Source: Liolophura sinensis (taxonomy: Eukaryota > Mollusca > Polyplacophora > Chitonida > Chitonidae). From it: a DNA stretch of 64,000 nucleotides. Below the pieces are notes generated by a model that was not told the origin of the DNA, searched no databases, and worked only from the letters and a program-made list of their open reading frames with translations. This document shows positions 1 to 12,322 of this stretch, one piece after another. Within the stretch, counting starts at the first letter, position 1, and each line of letters starts with the position of its first letter. A program made the translations under genes and the position numbers. The stretch lies in the NCBI RefSeq assembly GCF_032854445.1, contig NC_088302.1, positions 52,980,046 to 53,044,045 of the forward strand. The letters are read 5' to 3'.

Positions 1-811
1 GGGAACACGATGGCCAAGGTAACTGCTCCACCCCTTGTGCCCGAAGAAATTCTCGTGTTGCAGCGGCCCTGTGTGGTGTAGCGTTGTCGTCTTGCAAACG
101 AAAATTGTCTCCATAAACCCTTCGTGCGTATGGAAGGCAATGGTTTTCAAGGATATCAATGTACACGACGGCGTTGACGTTTTCGTCGGGCACCACAAAC
201 GGCGTTTTTTCACCATAGTGAATACCGGCCCAAACCATTACTGAACCGCCACCCCCTTGATTGTTTTCCTGCACACAGTTATCTCGAAGGTTATCTTCTC
301 GCAAACGACGAACCCTTTGCCTTCCGTCCACAGGTTTCAGGAAGAAGCGACTCTCATCCGTGAAGAGCACATGTCGCCAATGCCCTAACTGCAATTGTCT
401 GTGCTCCCTAGCCCAGCAAAGCCTTTGGACTCTATGTTGGGTGGTTAGGCGGGGACATTTGGTCATACGTCTTGCTCGATAACCATGCTGAAGTAATCTG
501 CGATTCACCGTTGTTCGGGAAACATTGATTCCGTAATGCCTCCGCCACAAACGGCGAAGATGGTTCGCAGACATTTTCCGGTTTGTGCGAGAGAGATTGA
601 GCAGTCGGCGGTCATCCCGTCTCGTAGTCAGTCGTGGTCGTCCTGGAGTTTGACGTGGCCGCAAATGACCCACGTCTCGATGACGTCTGATGATTTTGCT
701 GACTGTACTTTGCAATATGCCTATAAAATCGGCAACATCGGACTGTTTGTAGCCTTCTTGATGGAGGGCAATCACTCTCCGGCGTATTGGCATTGGAGTA
801 GCACGAGGCAT
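1..811 (-). CDS. Tc1-like transposase, C-terminus cut by window edge
   Basis: Reading the minus strand from the ATG at 811-809 gives 270 codons with no stop before the window ends. The family cuts and pastes DNA between terminal inverted repeats, using a DDE/DDD catalytic triad. Residues about 8-60 look like the paired helix-turn-helix DNA-binding region, ending in the basic GRPR motif (residues 57-60). The first catalytic Asp is D152 in FTDESRF. GGGGSVMVWAGI (residues 187-198) is a family signature. The second catalytic Asp is D242 in DDNATPH. The protein stops at the window edge in the WPSCS stretch (residues 266-270), just before the usual SPDLNPIE block, so the third catalytic residue cannot be seen. 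The long open frame suggests a young or recently active copy. An upstream in-frame extension is open, but 811 is the first ATG that fits the family's length. The terminal inverted repeats could not be defined because the other end lies outside the window. Confidence 0.9.
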   Translation of the reverse strand, partial: MPRATPMPIRRRVIALHQEGYKQSDVADFIGILQSTVSKIIRRHRDVGHLRPRQTPGRPRLTTRRDDRRLLNLSRTNRKMSANHLRRLWRRHYGINVSRTTVNRRLLQHGYRARRMTKCPRLTTQHRVQRLCWAREHRQLQLGHWRHVLFTDESRFFLKPVDGRQRVRRLREDNLRDNCVQENNQGGGGSVMVWAGIHYGEKTPFVVPDENVNAVVYIDILENHCLPYARRVYGDNFRLQDDNATPHRAAATREFLRAQGVEQLPWPSCS

Positions 812-3288
812 AGCCGGAATCCCCGCTACACTACTTTTTGTTCCATGCGAAACCGAGAACTCCGTTGCGCGCGAGGTAATTTGACCTCTCTCTGAATGAA
901 GATCACTGGAGAAGCACCAGGCACAGGGCTTTTTATCACTACCATCAGAGCTTCTTATGTAATTCTCATATAAGCATAGAATAAAACATTTTTGTACACG
1001 TAGTAAAGAGAGATTATGCATCAATTCGTGTCGGTTTACATTATTTTTGAGGCGAAAAATAATATTAAACTTCTGGGATTGTGGCTAAAATATTTTATTC
1101 CAACTTTATGGTCAACAGTGTACTTTCGCCTTATGTAAACAACTGCACGTGAAGTCGGACGTATAGAACTGTTGCGCTGTGCGCTGTTTACAGGCGTTCG
1201 GGGTTCTCCGTCCGTGCTCAAGCTGAATCATAGCAATTTAAATATATTTACACACTTAGCACTTCATTTGGCACAACAGAATTCCGAATGGATACGACAA
1301 TAGTTCTCGTGGGTTCCTCACTGTGTTCTCGACGCTGGATGACCAATGGCACAAGCTGAAATACAAGACTTTTCCCATACCCAGTCGATTAGACTGCAAT
1401 GGCATCTTTTTTTTCACATGCCGCACGAAGAGTGGTGACTTACTTTGCCTTTCAACTCTACATAAACGTCACCGCTTGCCTTGACATTCGCGATTACTTC
1501 TTCGAACTCTCTTTTCATGCTGTCTTTCGAGGGCGCCTCCATGTTGAATAACTTAATATTCATTAGCTAATAGGCCTACGTGAGTAAATAGTTTATTTTT
1601 ATTTTGGATGTTTTTGATTAGTTCAGATACAGCTAGGTGCTTGATTTTTGTACCAGTGGTAGAGATTTAGGCTCAAGGAATATGGAAATACTTATTAAAT
1701 ATCTGATACTCCTCTTTCAACAATTATCCCCCAAAAACTGCGCTGATGGCGCCCGTCTATAAATGAGCCTTTTTCCGGGACGGTAGGATTACGTAGAAAG
1801 GCGAGTGATCTCAAATGAGATTAAACATGAGCAATTTGAGCAATTGGGTCCAAGATTTGCTTTCGAAGAGTGCCAAGAATTGAATGGGCAATACTGCCAT
1901 AGATATATTATAGGTCGTTGAAACACTATACATTTCAGTACTGTTTATTGCACCTATAGTTAATGTATATCGGCATTTTGTCTGACTCGGCTGGAACAGA
2001 AAAGTTTTTGCCCAAGGTCATTGCCCTTTTCCCTGGATATTACCGAATGGGCAAACTACTATGCTTTCCCTTCTGGTAGCAACAACTAAAAGATGAGGCC
2101 ATGCTAGGTTAATTTTCTGATATGTTCGGAAATATATACTTTGGGGGTTGAAGCTGACAAATTTACAGTCAGTGCCTTTTGTAACCTTTAAGCCTCTTTT
2201 GTGGAAGTGAAGACGTTCTGGTTCACTTGATAGCATGATGGGATTCATTCAGTTCGCTCAGCGCCAGTTTTATATGATGAGAGGTTTGTAATATACCAGG
2301 CAAGGCGCCATTGTCTCCCCTGAGATATCTATGTATAATGTGCTCCGGTAGCTTTTCTCACTAAAAGAAATGTATATTAGCCGAGTATAACAAGCACTGA
2401 ATGGGTAAATATCCATACACATTTTCAGTGCAGTTGCCATAGAGGTAATTTCTATACCTTTGTTACATCCGAAACTTGGGAATTTTTGCGTCAAGTCAGA
2501 CATTCGTTTACCACTCGCAGTCCATGAAAGAGTGTGTTGCACCGTGTTATATAATAATACAGGGCCCGGTTTCACAAAGCTTCTTAAGCTTCTTAATTGC
2601 TGAAGTTGGTAGTATTTTGCCTAAGTCCATCATGGAGTGTTTCTCGAAAATGACTTAAGTAAAACACTACACAAAACTTGAGCAAATTACATAAATTTCT
2701 TAAGTATTGCCATATCAAAAATGGCGGCTGTTTCTTTGTACATATATTTATTTACCTTGCGGGATTTCGTCAAGTCAGTAGAGTACTCAAATAGGGATTC
2801 TACCACCAGCTGGAAGAGAACAAGAACTGCAAGGATTTCCGCACCCTTAATGTTCAGGTAGGCATAATTGTTGTCTTATTTAAGCAGTATACATACTCAT
2901 TTTTAGTCTCAGCTGTAAAAAATTTCTAAAATTATTCTGAAGCTTCAGAATAACTTTTCAAATATAATTAATTCACGGTTAAAAAAAGATCTTTTAAAAT
3001 ATCACAATTCTAAGTTTTTTTGCATTTCACATGATTTGTAACCATCAAATGATAACAAACAAGGGTGCTCAATTGCAAGATACCCATATTTGTGCTGCCA
3101 ATTGTACAGAGACTTGCTTCAAGATATTTTGGCGTGGTAGTCAGTTAATTGGTGAGCTTAAGCTGTTAACCATAAGCTGCACATATATATGTAGGTTGAA
3201 GTTTTATTGGGGGTCTAAGTTGAAGTATTTAATGTATTTTCAGATGCTTCCTGCAAAAACTCCTGACCCCGGAGAAAAAACTCACCAT
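812..3288. other. Non-coding stretch between two transposons
   Basis: I see no convincing gene here. The first few hundred bases probably belong to the Tc1-like element (its 5' untranslated side and inverted repeat). Around 2563-2715 a sequence beginning CCCGGTTTCACAAAGC and holding several TTAAG motifs resembles the ends of small dispersed elements common in marine invertebrates. No matching inverted end was found, so this is only a suggestion. Confidence 0.4.
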
Positions 3289-3293
3289 ACAGG

Positions 3294-3422
3294 TGTAATG
3301 TTGTCATCTTACAGATTACGATTTTGTATATAACCGACACTGGCGACAATATAGATCTACCGGTACCAGTCGAGTCATTCTGTGTTGCGTTCCTGTCCAT
3401 AATTAGAACCCGCAACATTATA
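3294..3422 (+). repeat. 5' LTR
   Basis: This 129-bp LTR starts TGTAATGTTG and ends CAACATTATA, an imperfect inverted repeat. Compared by eye with the 3' LTR, it differs by 6 transitions over 123 aligned bases plus one 6-bp insertion (GGTACC-like, near 3360-3366). That is about 95% identity, so the insertion is not recent. I do not assign a primer-binding site with confidence; the sequence just after the LTR begins TTTGGCGACGAG. Confidence 0.9.
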
Positions 3423-3595
3423 TTTGGCGACGAGAATGGACACATCGTTATCAGTAAGACATTTTGTGACTCAGAAAACACGCGGGAATTAACCTTTTAC
3501 TGAGAAATCACTCTAAACCAGTGAATTTTACGTCACTTTTGTTCCACTCAGCTGTTGTGGCGCACAGCACACGCGGCTGCAACAACAACATAACG

Positions 3596-4549
3596 ATGGC
3601 CCAGTCACTGCCGACATTCCCTTCGTTCGACGTGCACAGTGACCCTTCATCAATAGCTCAACGATGGACTAAATATGTCCGACGTTTCCAAAATCTTCTA
3701 GTTGCCATGGATATCGCAGATAAAAAGCGCCAAAGAGCCCTGTTAATCCATTACGCCGGCGAAGAAGTCAGTGATATTCTGGATACGTTACCGGACACAG
3801 GTGAGGACCTAGAAGGAGCTCTAGAGAAACTGAATGCTCACTTCAACCCCAGACGAAACATTGACCATGAAACATACGTATTTCGCAGCACTAAGCAAAA
3901 CGTAGGCGAAACAATGGACACGTACGCTACAAGTCTGCGCCAGTTAGCTCTTACATGCGAATTCTCGGATCAAAACAGAGAAATCAAAGGCCAGCTTATA
4001 CAGGGATGAAGCTCCAACAGAATTCGGCGACGCATTCTGCGTGATCCAGGCCTCAAATTGATGGACATATTAAATTTAGCTAGAGCTATGGAACAGTCCG
4101 AACGCCAGGCGAAGACGATTGAACAGCCCAATCAGCCTATCCCAGAGACTGTAAATACTGTATAAAACAAGTCTCAGCAAAACAGAACAACAACCCCTGC
4201 CCGCAAATCCATTCGTAAATATGCGAAACCATCCAGCAACAAGCCTCACAGTAAATACTGTAGATATTGTGGCTATGCATATCCCCACCCAGAAGGAAAA
4301 ACCTGTCCAGCTAAGGGAAAGGCGTGTGGATTTTGCCATAAATTTAATCACTTTCAATCCGTTTGCCGACAGAAAAAACGTCAACAGCATGACACTGGCA
4401 AATTTGAATCTGTCAAGCAAGTCAGAAGCGCTGCACACCTTGCTGACTCCAGTTCAGATGCTGAATATGTATTCACCGTATACAGTCACAGTGATGGAAT
4501 TTTCACAAAACAACCAATAGTAACTGTCGCTGTCAACGAAAAAAAAACA
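3596..4549 (+). pseudogene. gag region of the Ty3/gypsy element, interrupted
   Basis: The likely start is the ATG at 3596 (MAQSLPTFPSF); an upstream in-frame ATG exists at 3521. The capsid-like part runs to the in-frame TGA at 4007-4009, and a second stop (TAA) lies at 4163-4165. Beyond it the same frame encodes two consecutive CCHC zinc knuckles at about 4259-4366; the second is a classic C-x2-C-x4-H-x4-C. Zinc knuckles bind the element's RNA during packaging. Both stops look like C-to-T type changes of ordinary codons, i.e. decay after insertion rather than programmed readthrough. That reading is inference. Confidence 0.85.
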
Positions 4550-7366
4550 CTCCAAGCTGTAATCGATAGAGGTGCTGCTGTAAACATGTTGAGTGAGACA
4601 CAGCTTACTCTAAAGCCTGCTCGTGATATGAACAAGTTACTGCAGATATTTGCCTATAAAACTAGTCCGTCATGAGAAATCGTAGGTAAATTTTCAGGAA
4701 CTGTCACAGCTGGAAATAAACCTGTGCAAACAACCTTCTACATCACACCAGGAAATTGCGACACTCTACTCAGCTACAGCACATGCGTGGATCTTGGAAT
4801 TCTTAATATTACAGAGTGTATTCGTGAAATACAGTACAGTCCTACATCGCTTACCAATGAAATCGTGTCTAAGTACAAGGATTGCTTTACTGGACTTGGT
4901 AAATTGAAAGGTGTTCAAGCCAGACTGCACGTGGACAGCAGCGTACAACCCGTCGCTCACCAACACAGACGTCTCCCGTTTAATCTGCGTGAATGTACGA
5001 CAGCAGAACTCAAACGACTACTTGAACTTGACATTATCGAACCAGTTGGTGATGTACCCACACCATGGGTGTCCCCTATCCGTGTAGTCGAGAAACCTAA
5101 AAACCCATCTCAGATCAGAATTTGTGTTGACATGCGCGCGCCAAATGACGCAATTCAGCGAGAACGACACATAACTCCCACTCTGGATGATATCATATCT
5201 GAACTGAATGGATCTACGATATTCTCCAAACTCGACTTGAATGCTGGTTACCACCAAATCGAACTTCACCCAGAATCCCGCAGCCTCAGATCGTTCTCTA
5301 CACATATGGGTCTCTTCAGATACAAACGCTTGAACTTTGGGGTGTGTTCAGCTGCCGAAGTCTTCCAGAACCACATCAGAATGGCTCTTTAAGGACTACC
5401 AGGTGTTATTAACATTAGTGATGATGTACTTCTCCATGGACGTGACCAACAAGAACATGATCAACGACTTGAGGCAACTTTACAGCGCATACGAGCACTC
5501 AACCTCACTCTGAACCGTGAGAAATGTGAATTCAGCAAGTCGAGGATTGAATTCTTCGGATATGTGTTCACAAAGGATGGTCTTTCTCCTGATTCACAGA
5601 AAGTGCAAGCCATCAAAAACACCACCCGCCCTGCGAATACAACTGAAATTAAAAGCTTCCTCGGCATGGTACAATATTGCGCTCGCTTTATCCTCAATCT
5701 TGCGACCTTGTCGAAGCCACTGCACGATCTAACAAGACAAAACACAGTGTTCTCCTGGACCCAAGCAGAAGAGAAGGCATTTACGGACATTAAAGCTGCC
5801 CTAACAAAGTGTTATGGTCTACTATGATCCATCGAAACCTGTTGAACTCATAGTTGACGCAAGTCCCGTAAGACTCGGGGCGATACTCACTCAGAAAGAC
5901 TCTTCCCACACCAAGATAATCTCCTATGCCAGTCGATCCCTCATGCCTGTTGAACAACGCTACAGTCAAACAGAGCGTGAAGCACTTGGTCTTACCTGGG
6001 GAATACTGCACAATCATCTCTATCTCTATGGACGAACATTTACCGTTGTTACAGACAACAAACCCTTGATTCCATTGTTCAACAAAGCCAGCTCGAAACC
6101 TCCTACGAGAATTGAACGCTGGATCTTAAAGCTTCAAGGATACTCGTACAACGTAACATATCGCCCAGGACATGACAATCCAGCTGATTTTCTGTCCACA
6201 CACCCTGTTCAGTCACCAGACGCTCCAAGTTGTGAAGAAAAGATGGCTGAGGAACACATAAACTTTCTAACGCAGCATGCAGTTCCGAAAGCGCTAACAC
6301 TCGCAGAAATTCAAGACGCCACGAAGGCCGATCCACTGTTGCGAACTTTAATGGGCTTAGTTAAAGGCAACAAATGGAAATCTGCCTAAAAACCAAATGT
6401 TAACGCAAAGCTTGACAGCGCTACATCAAGACAGCTTCAGTCCTTTGCTACAGTGCACACTGAGTTATCAGTAAACTCTGACGGAAATTTCCTCCTGTTT
6501 GGTTCCCGCTTTGTGATACCAGCCTGCCTTCAACAGCGAGTGTGCGACCTCGCCCACGTTGGACATCAAGGTATTGTCAAAACAAAGAAACTGCTTCGTC
6601 AAAAGGTTTGGTTCCCTGGTATCGATAAACTCGTTGAGATTCATAACTGTATCTCGTGCCAGGCCGTAACCCCTGAAAACTCTTCCCGTCGAGAACCGCT
6701 CAAGATGACTACGCTCCCGCAAGCACTATGGGAAAACGTTTGTGCAGATTTCGTTGGACCAGTACCCTCTGGAGACTACTTACTGATTGTCTATGACGAA
6801 TACTCCCGTTACCCTGAAGTAGAAAAGGTGTCTTGCACCTCTGCACGATCCACCATTCCCGCCTTTGACAAGATACTTGCCACACATGGTATACCATCAG
6901 GTTTGAAAACTGACAATGGACCTCCATTTAATAGTACAGAGTTTCACCAGTTCCTCGATTACCTAGCTATCAAACATCGGAGAATCACGCCGTACTGGCC
7001 AAGAGCTAGTGGTGATGCAGAAAGGTTCACCAAGACCTTACAGAAAGCCATGCGTGCATCTGAAGCTGAAGGAAAGCCATGGAAACAGGAACTATACAAA
7101 TTCTTAAGGAGTTACCGTGCAACGCCCCACAGCTCAACTGACAAACCACTTGCTGAACCACTAATCAACAGACCGTACCGCACAACTTTACCACAACTTG
7201 CCCAACCAGTCTCTCAATCTGACATCCAGGTTAAAGACGATAGCGCCAAACAGAGAATGAAGTATTATGTACTCCCGCTCACAACCTTGATGAATCAGTG
7301 CAACCACGAGTTTCCAGTCGTAGACGACAGCCATCGGTTCGTTTCAGAGACTATATAACCTCGTGA
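4550..7366 (+). pseudogene. pol region: protease, reverse transcriptase, RNase H, integrase, interrupted
   Basis: Protease: the active-site triplet at 4565-4573 reads D-R-G instead of D-S/T-G, a key-residue loss. A TGA follows at 4673. Reverse transcriptase: KLDLNAGYHQ (first catalytic Asp) and ISDD (catalytic pair), with a TAA at 5390-5392 between them. A frameshift lies near 5800-5815. RNase H: IVDAS, TEREAL and VTDNKPL supply the acidic residues; RPGHDNPAD follows, then a TAA at 6387-6389. Integrase: an HHCC zinc finger (HVGHQG to CISC, about 6555-6660), then DFVGP, TDNGPPF and AERF, i.e. an apparently intact DD35E triad. The final basic tail is in another frame and ends near 7366 with RFRDYITS. 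An expected stretch between the integrase core and this tail seems deleted. Confidence 0.88.
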
Positions 7367-7609
7367 CTGACATTTCTGATTGATGCCCTCCAATCATGAA
7401 CAATTTGAACTTTTAGTTGTTTGTTGTACCTTTAATTATTAACAAGTACAGTATATAAAGTGCTTAACATTTCATTGCTCTTCAAAGCCTAAGAGTCAGA
7501 GCTGGACTATACGGACAATTAATTTTGATATTTCGATTTATATCGTGTGCATAATAGCAGATCTATGATGACTAAGATCTCATGCTTTATTTCCAAACGT
7601 TGGGAGGGA

Positions 7610-7732
7610 TGTAATGTTGTCATCCTACAGATTACGATTTTATATGTAACCGACACTGGCGACAATACAGATCTACCAGTCGAGTCATTCTGTGTTGTGT
7701 TCCTGTCCATAATTAGAACCCACAACATTATA
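7610..7732 (+). repeat. 3' LTR
   Basis: This 123-bp copy of the LTR is preceded directly by the purine-rich tract at 7601-7609 and followed by the target duplication ACAGG (7733-7737). It lacks the 6 bp present in the 5' LTR. Confidence 0.9.
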
Positions 7733-7737
7733 ACAGG

Positions 7738-10722
7738 AACCGCACCATGAGGAACACAACAATGCCCAAACAAGGACCAGGGTGCAAGACGAGCAGGCGT
7801 TTGGGACGCTGAAGCAAAGGTTTTCTTGCGTGTATGCGCATGGCGCTAAACTTAAGTGTACAAACTTGTGTGTTCTGCACAGCTCGGCAATGGACACAGG
7901 AGATATTTTACCCAGACAGTACGGCATTTCTGTCCCCTAACCCTTGTTCCTCCTGTGGAGAACGGAATTAAAAACACAATAGGATAGCAGCTACAGTTTT
8001 TGGCTGAAAACTTAACATGTAACAAACAATGTATAATACATAACAGTTAACAAGCTAAACAGTCACAGGAACAAAAATGTACATATGACAAAAATATGCT
8101 AGATTCCTTTATAACAATCATAAACAAGTAATATAGGTAATTACTTATCACTACTGCCTGAGCTCATATATCAGTTATCGGTACACACATGTTTCACATG
8201 TAAACGTATACAAATATACATTTGAATTAAAAGGTTTACTTGTAATATCACTGGAAAAAATGGGAATATAACGAGGGATGGGAATATCAAACAATAAGAT
8301 CCAAGCATTCTGTAACAAACAGAATGTGTAAGTAGAAATCTGTGCTTATTTTTACTGTGTTTGACCTAAAATTTCTCCATGATGAGGTTACTCAATTTGT
8401 CCGATTCTCTGAGTTCCATGGAGCTTAGGAAAGTGTTCATATGGTATCCCACTGACAAAATGTAAGTTTCAACAGCAAAAGTAATATTTTAGTACATTTA
8501 TTTGTCTCTAAAAATGCACTTATTTGGGAAAATTTTAGTGCAAATAAAGTAATTTTCTCACACCAGTTTACATGGCCAATGTTTATACATAAGTGTCAAT
8601 ATTAATAAAAATAAAATTCAACTATGTTGATTTACCATGAGAGTTTGAATATAAATGTAAATTGTCAACAGGTGAGCGACAAACAGATCTGTTGAAAAAA
8701 TGTATAATTTCCACATGAACTTTGAATACATATTAAATACTGTGAGTTGCAAAGAATTCTAAAAGTGTAAACGTTTTTGGCACTATTTGAAACTGGAAAC
8801 TTACAATTTGTATAGAATGTATAGGTAGTTTTACACCACTACTGATCTACCAATGTTATCATGTTGAATTATTATCCCTTATTTGTACAAAAGAATGTTA
8901 CTCTGTATATTATCTGACTAGCTGGTATATGGATTATTTCAACAATAGAAAGTTAATCATACAGGTTGTCCGATGTATGTTAATATGTGCAGTGTAATAA
9001 AGTTAAATGTAGAGTCCTACAAAGACTTTGTCTTATGTTTTCAGAAAATCAAAATCGAGGAGACTAGTAGGAGACCAATTCAAGTTTACCACGTTTCAGA
9101 TGTTGAATAGGTATAACACCACAATGATTTGATACATCTTCATCTTGCCATCACTATTAAACAAGTGTAACCATGAAGGTGCACAATCCAAAACCCTTTG
9201 CTTCTCCAGCACTTAACAGTTGTCTATAAACACAAAATATTAAAAACTTTTTTTGGAGCCAACTATCAACCTCACCACTCAATCCATGTACGTAGTTTTA
9301 TTGCATTTGTCCCGATAATTTTGACTGATTGATTGAATGATTAAGGCTGTGGTTAAGAATTGTTCACATTTATCATTCATTGGTGAAGAGTACCTGAGTG
9401 CCCGGATTAAACCACCAATTGGTTTGAAGATGTCATGGTAAAAATCCAAATACGAACTCTCACCACACTTGACTATTTTCTGGGAGACCTACAGTGATTC
9501 CCGGTACACACATTAAATGTATTTGGATCAGTAGTTTTGGAGATGTAGACCATTAAGATAAATGTGAATTCTGATCACAAGAAAGTGGGTCAAAAGGCTT
9601 AACGATACATGGGATCCGATTTTCACAAAAGATGCCTTTTTCACCTTCTATATATGTGTTTATCTCACCAGACTTACACGTATGTAAAGGGGGATGGGTA
9701 TAATTTACACTTAAATCTGCGATCCACAACCTCTGCCTCCGCTGAAGACATCTTAATTCCACGCATAATACTTAGCTGGATTCGTCTTCGATCCACTGCT
9801 GTGCAGATTTTCACTGTTTTGTGAACATTGTGAGATTGGATCTGTTAGTTGAATGATAAATTGATGGATTGATCGATTAACATTGCCAGTTACAGACAAC
9901 TCAAAGAGAACTGGATCTGAACACGTGGCCTAACTGGTGAGTAGATTTGAAGACTTGCTTAGAATAAAACAGAGTATCATGAATGTTATGACATATCACT
10001 TCACTGTTACACTTCCTGTTTGAAAAGTCATAATTACTTAACACGGTAACCTTTATTACATAGCTCGCAGATTGGTTTTATTACATCATACAAAAAAGTA
10101 CGTTATGCGGTGTCATTACTTTACCCGGACAGAACCTGGTACGGTAAGGCGGACAATCGGCCCCAGAGAGGTACTGTAAAAAAGGGCAAATTTCAAAAAC
10201 CCAGCACAATTCTGTAAATTTCCGAATCACAAATATAAAACTTGATCGAAGCACCTATACAAGTTATATGGTCATAAAATAGATGGTTGCCTAGTATTAA
10301 CCCATCAAAACAGCACTGTCGATCAAAAACGCCAACTTTTTGTTCAAACACAGACACTGTGTGTTTAACTTACAGTATGAAGATCAACATTAACCAGAAA
10401 AAATCTTTTTACTGAAACTTCCATGTATGTATTTATATGTGCCGTCAAAGTTTCGTTTTGGTTAACGTTTGTTTTCTTGTGTAAAATACAAACTTTACAG
10501 AGAGATCAATTTTGTCATATTTTAGCGAGTTTAAATTCCTTCCATAGTCGCTCAGGCATCCTTCATAGTCCAGCGAACTAACGACCTCACTCTGGAGAAC
10601 AGATAGCACCTCAAAGAGGAGTTCGAATCTTTGTGGGGCTTTATTTCTTTCGAACCATACTTCTGTATGAGTGAAGATATAGGCCGTCTTGCATTAAATA
10701 AATGTTATCACGAATTAGAGTC
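7738..10722. other. AT-rich non-coding stretch
   Basis: Only short chance open frames on both strands. No splice-flanked exon, RNA gene or repeat family was recognised. Confidence 0.5.
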
Positions 10723-10955
10723 ATTTATTTATTTATTTGGTTGGTGTTTTACGCCGTACTCAAGTATTTGATTGGTGTTTTACGCCGTACTCAAGTATTT
10801 GATTGGTGTTTTACGCCGTACTCAAGACTCGCCGTACTCTATTTCACTTATACGACGGCGGCCAGCATTATGATCTGAGGAAACCGGGCAGAGCCCGGGG
10901 AAAACCCACGACCATCCGCAGGTTGATGACAGACCTTCCCACTTACGGCCGGAGA
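10723..10955 (-). mobile_element. SINE-A (tRNA-derived), 5'-truncated, with triplicated tail segment
   Basis: This is the body of the most abundant SINE in the window, reverse orientation: ATTTATTT tail first, then ACGACGGCGGCCAGC, GGGCAGAGCCCGGGG and CCATCCGCAGG. The tRNA head is missing. The tail-proximal 31-bp segment beginning TTGGTGTTTTACGCCGTACT occurs three times in tandem at 10741, 10772 and 10803. Target duplications were not identified. Confidence 0.85.
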
Positions 10956-12090
10956 ATTTCAGAATTTCAGTTGGATAATATAACAAATATATGAATCACA
11001 GCTCCTATTTATTCAATGAGCGCCGTTTTCACATAGGTACTAATACAGTTACCAAGCAAAAGAGCGAGCGTTCTTCAGCTTGACTATGGTATTAGTGCCT
11101 ATACCGAAGCGTCACTCGCTGAGTAAAAAGTGGATGTGATCTGTATATTGTGATGTTATCAACCTTCCATATCAATATAATTTATGATGTTGGGGTCATT
11201 TTTAATCTTAAAATCAAAGTTAGTCACTACAAAACAGCACAGCTTCACGTTTTCGCTTTGGAGCTGCAATCAGTCGAAGAAGGGTATCATTTCACTGTGA
11301 TGTAATGGAGCGTAAATCCCCTCTAAACGTCCCGTAACAAGCATAAATCTGACAGCCTAATTACCTTTAGAAATTAAACCGCCCCAGCATATCTAGGTAG
11401 CTCCACTGGCTGTGTCTGACAGTCAATTACCCTGAGCTTCAGGCCTATTATTTATACCCGCATATCCTGCAGAGCAATACTTAATCGTGTACATAAATGC
11501 TATACTTCGTATGGAAATACATACGCTAGACATTGTGTGTAACGTTAAAAAGGACGTATCCAAAACGAACCTGTAGTCCGACATATATGGCCAGCATGCA
11601 TGGTGTATTTTTCTACCTGTACATTCGCATACTATTTTCTGCTCTTCCTTTTCAATAGTAATACTTGTGACTGGGCTTTCCAGGCCTTGGGATAACCCAT
11701 ACTCTCAGACGAAATCTTTAGAATCACTGTTGACATTGCGTGTGGTTTTCATTGCTTTAATTCGTCCTATATTTCTGTCTGCATACCAGAGCAGAGTACA
11801 GTATTGTTTGGGAGCTTTGGCTAGTTTGTCTCAGATTACAGTAACATCAAGCGTGGCGTTAGGAGCACGCGGGAACTACTTTACTCTCAGTGAACCGGTA
11901 TACAGATGTTTTAGGCTGACTGTTATAGTAGCGATGCCAGTAGTGGTAAGGTATAGTCATAAAATTTCTTGACAAGGCAGATCGGAATGGTAGTATGGAC
12001 TTCCTAAGATTTTGTGATCGGGACGTGTGCTGCAGAGACTTGGTGTTCGGCACCAGTAGCATTAAGGATGTACGTATATCTCTACTCTGG
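10956..12090. other. Non-coding stretch
   Basis: No supported gene. A 101-codon plus-strand frame at 11667-11972 has no domain, no splice context and no family resemblance; I treat it as chance. Confidence 0.45.
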
Positions 12091-12320
12091 TGATCAGAAC
12101 CAGTGACATTAAGAATTTTACGAGATCTTGTGATCAGAGCCAGTAGCAGTAAGGATTTTATGAGATTTTGTGATCAGAACCAGTAGCATTAAGAATTTTA
12201 TGAGATTTTGCGATCGAAACCTATAGAGGCAAGGGTTTTATGAGATTTTGTGATCGAACCAGTAGCAGTAAGGGTTTTATGAGATTTTGTGATCGTGACC
12301 TGTGGTTGTTAGGGTTTTGC
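12091..12320. repeat. Minisatellite, 40-bp unit, about 6 copies
   Basis: Units beginning TGATCAGAACCAGTAGCA start at about 12091, 12131, 12171, 12211, 12251 and 12290, with diverging copies. The array ends directly before the candidate exon at 12323. Confidence 0.85.
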
Positions 12321-12322
12321 CA

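Larger units (their letters stand above)
3294..7732 (+). mobile_element. Ty3/gypsy LTR retrotransposon, complete structure, defective coding
   Basis: The element is 4439 bp long and bounded by two short LTRs. It is flanked by the 5-bp direct repeat ACAGG at 3289-3293 and 7733-7737, which fixes both ends. Order: 5' LTR, gag with two zinc knuckles, protease, reverse transcriptase, RNase H, integrase, purine-rich tract TGGGAGGGA (7601-7609), 3' LTR. Gag and pol lie in one frame up to about 5800, which argues for a single gag-pol frame originally. Double zinc knuckles and an ISDD reverse-transcriptase box fit the Mag-like group; this placement is inference. The copy carries in-frame stops at 4007, 4163, 4673, 5390 and 6387, a frameshift near 5800-5815 and disruption near 7260-7320, so it cannot be autonomous. 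No env-like frame was seen. Confidence 0.93.

Noticed and set aside
35-895. Plus-strand frames at 35-244, 261-482 and 536-895
   Set aside because: All are shadows of the minus-strand Tc1-like transposase.
7000-7030. Loss of the catalytic Glu of the retrotransposon integrase (SGDAERF)
   Set aside because: Counting from the second Asp (TDNG), the catalytic Glu is the E in AERF and is present; the preceding D is not a catalytic position.
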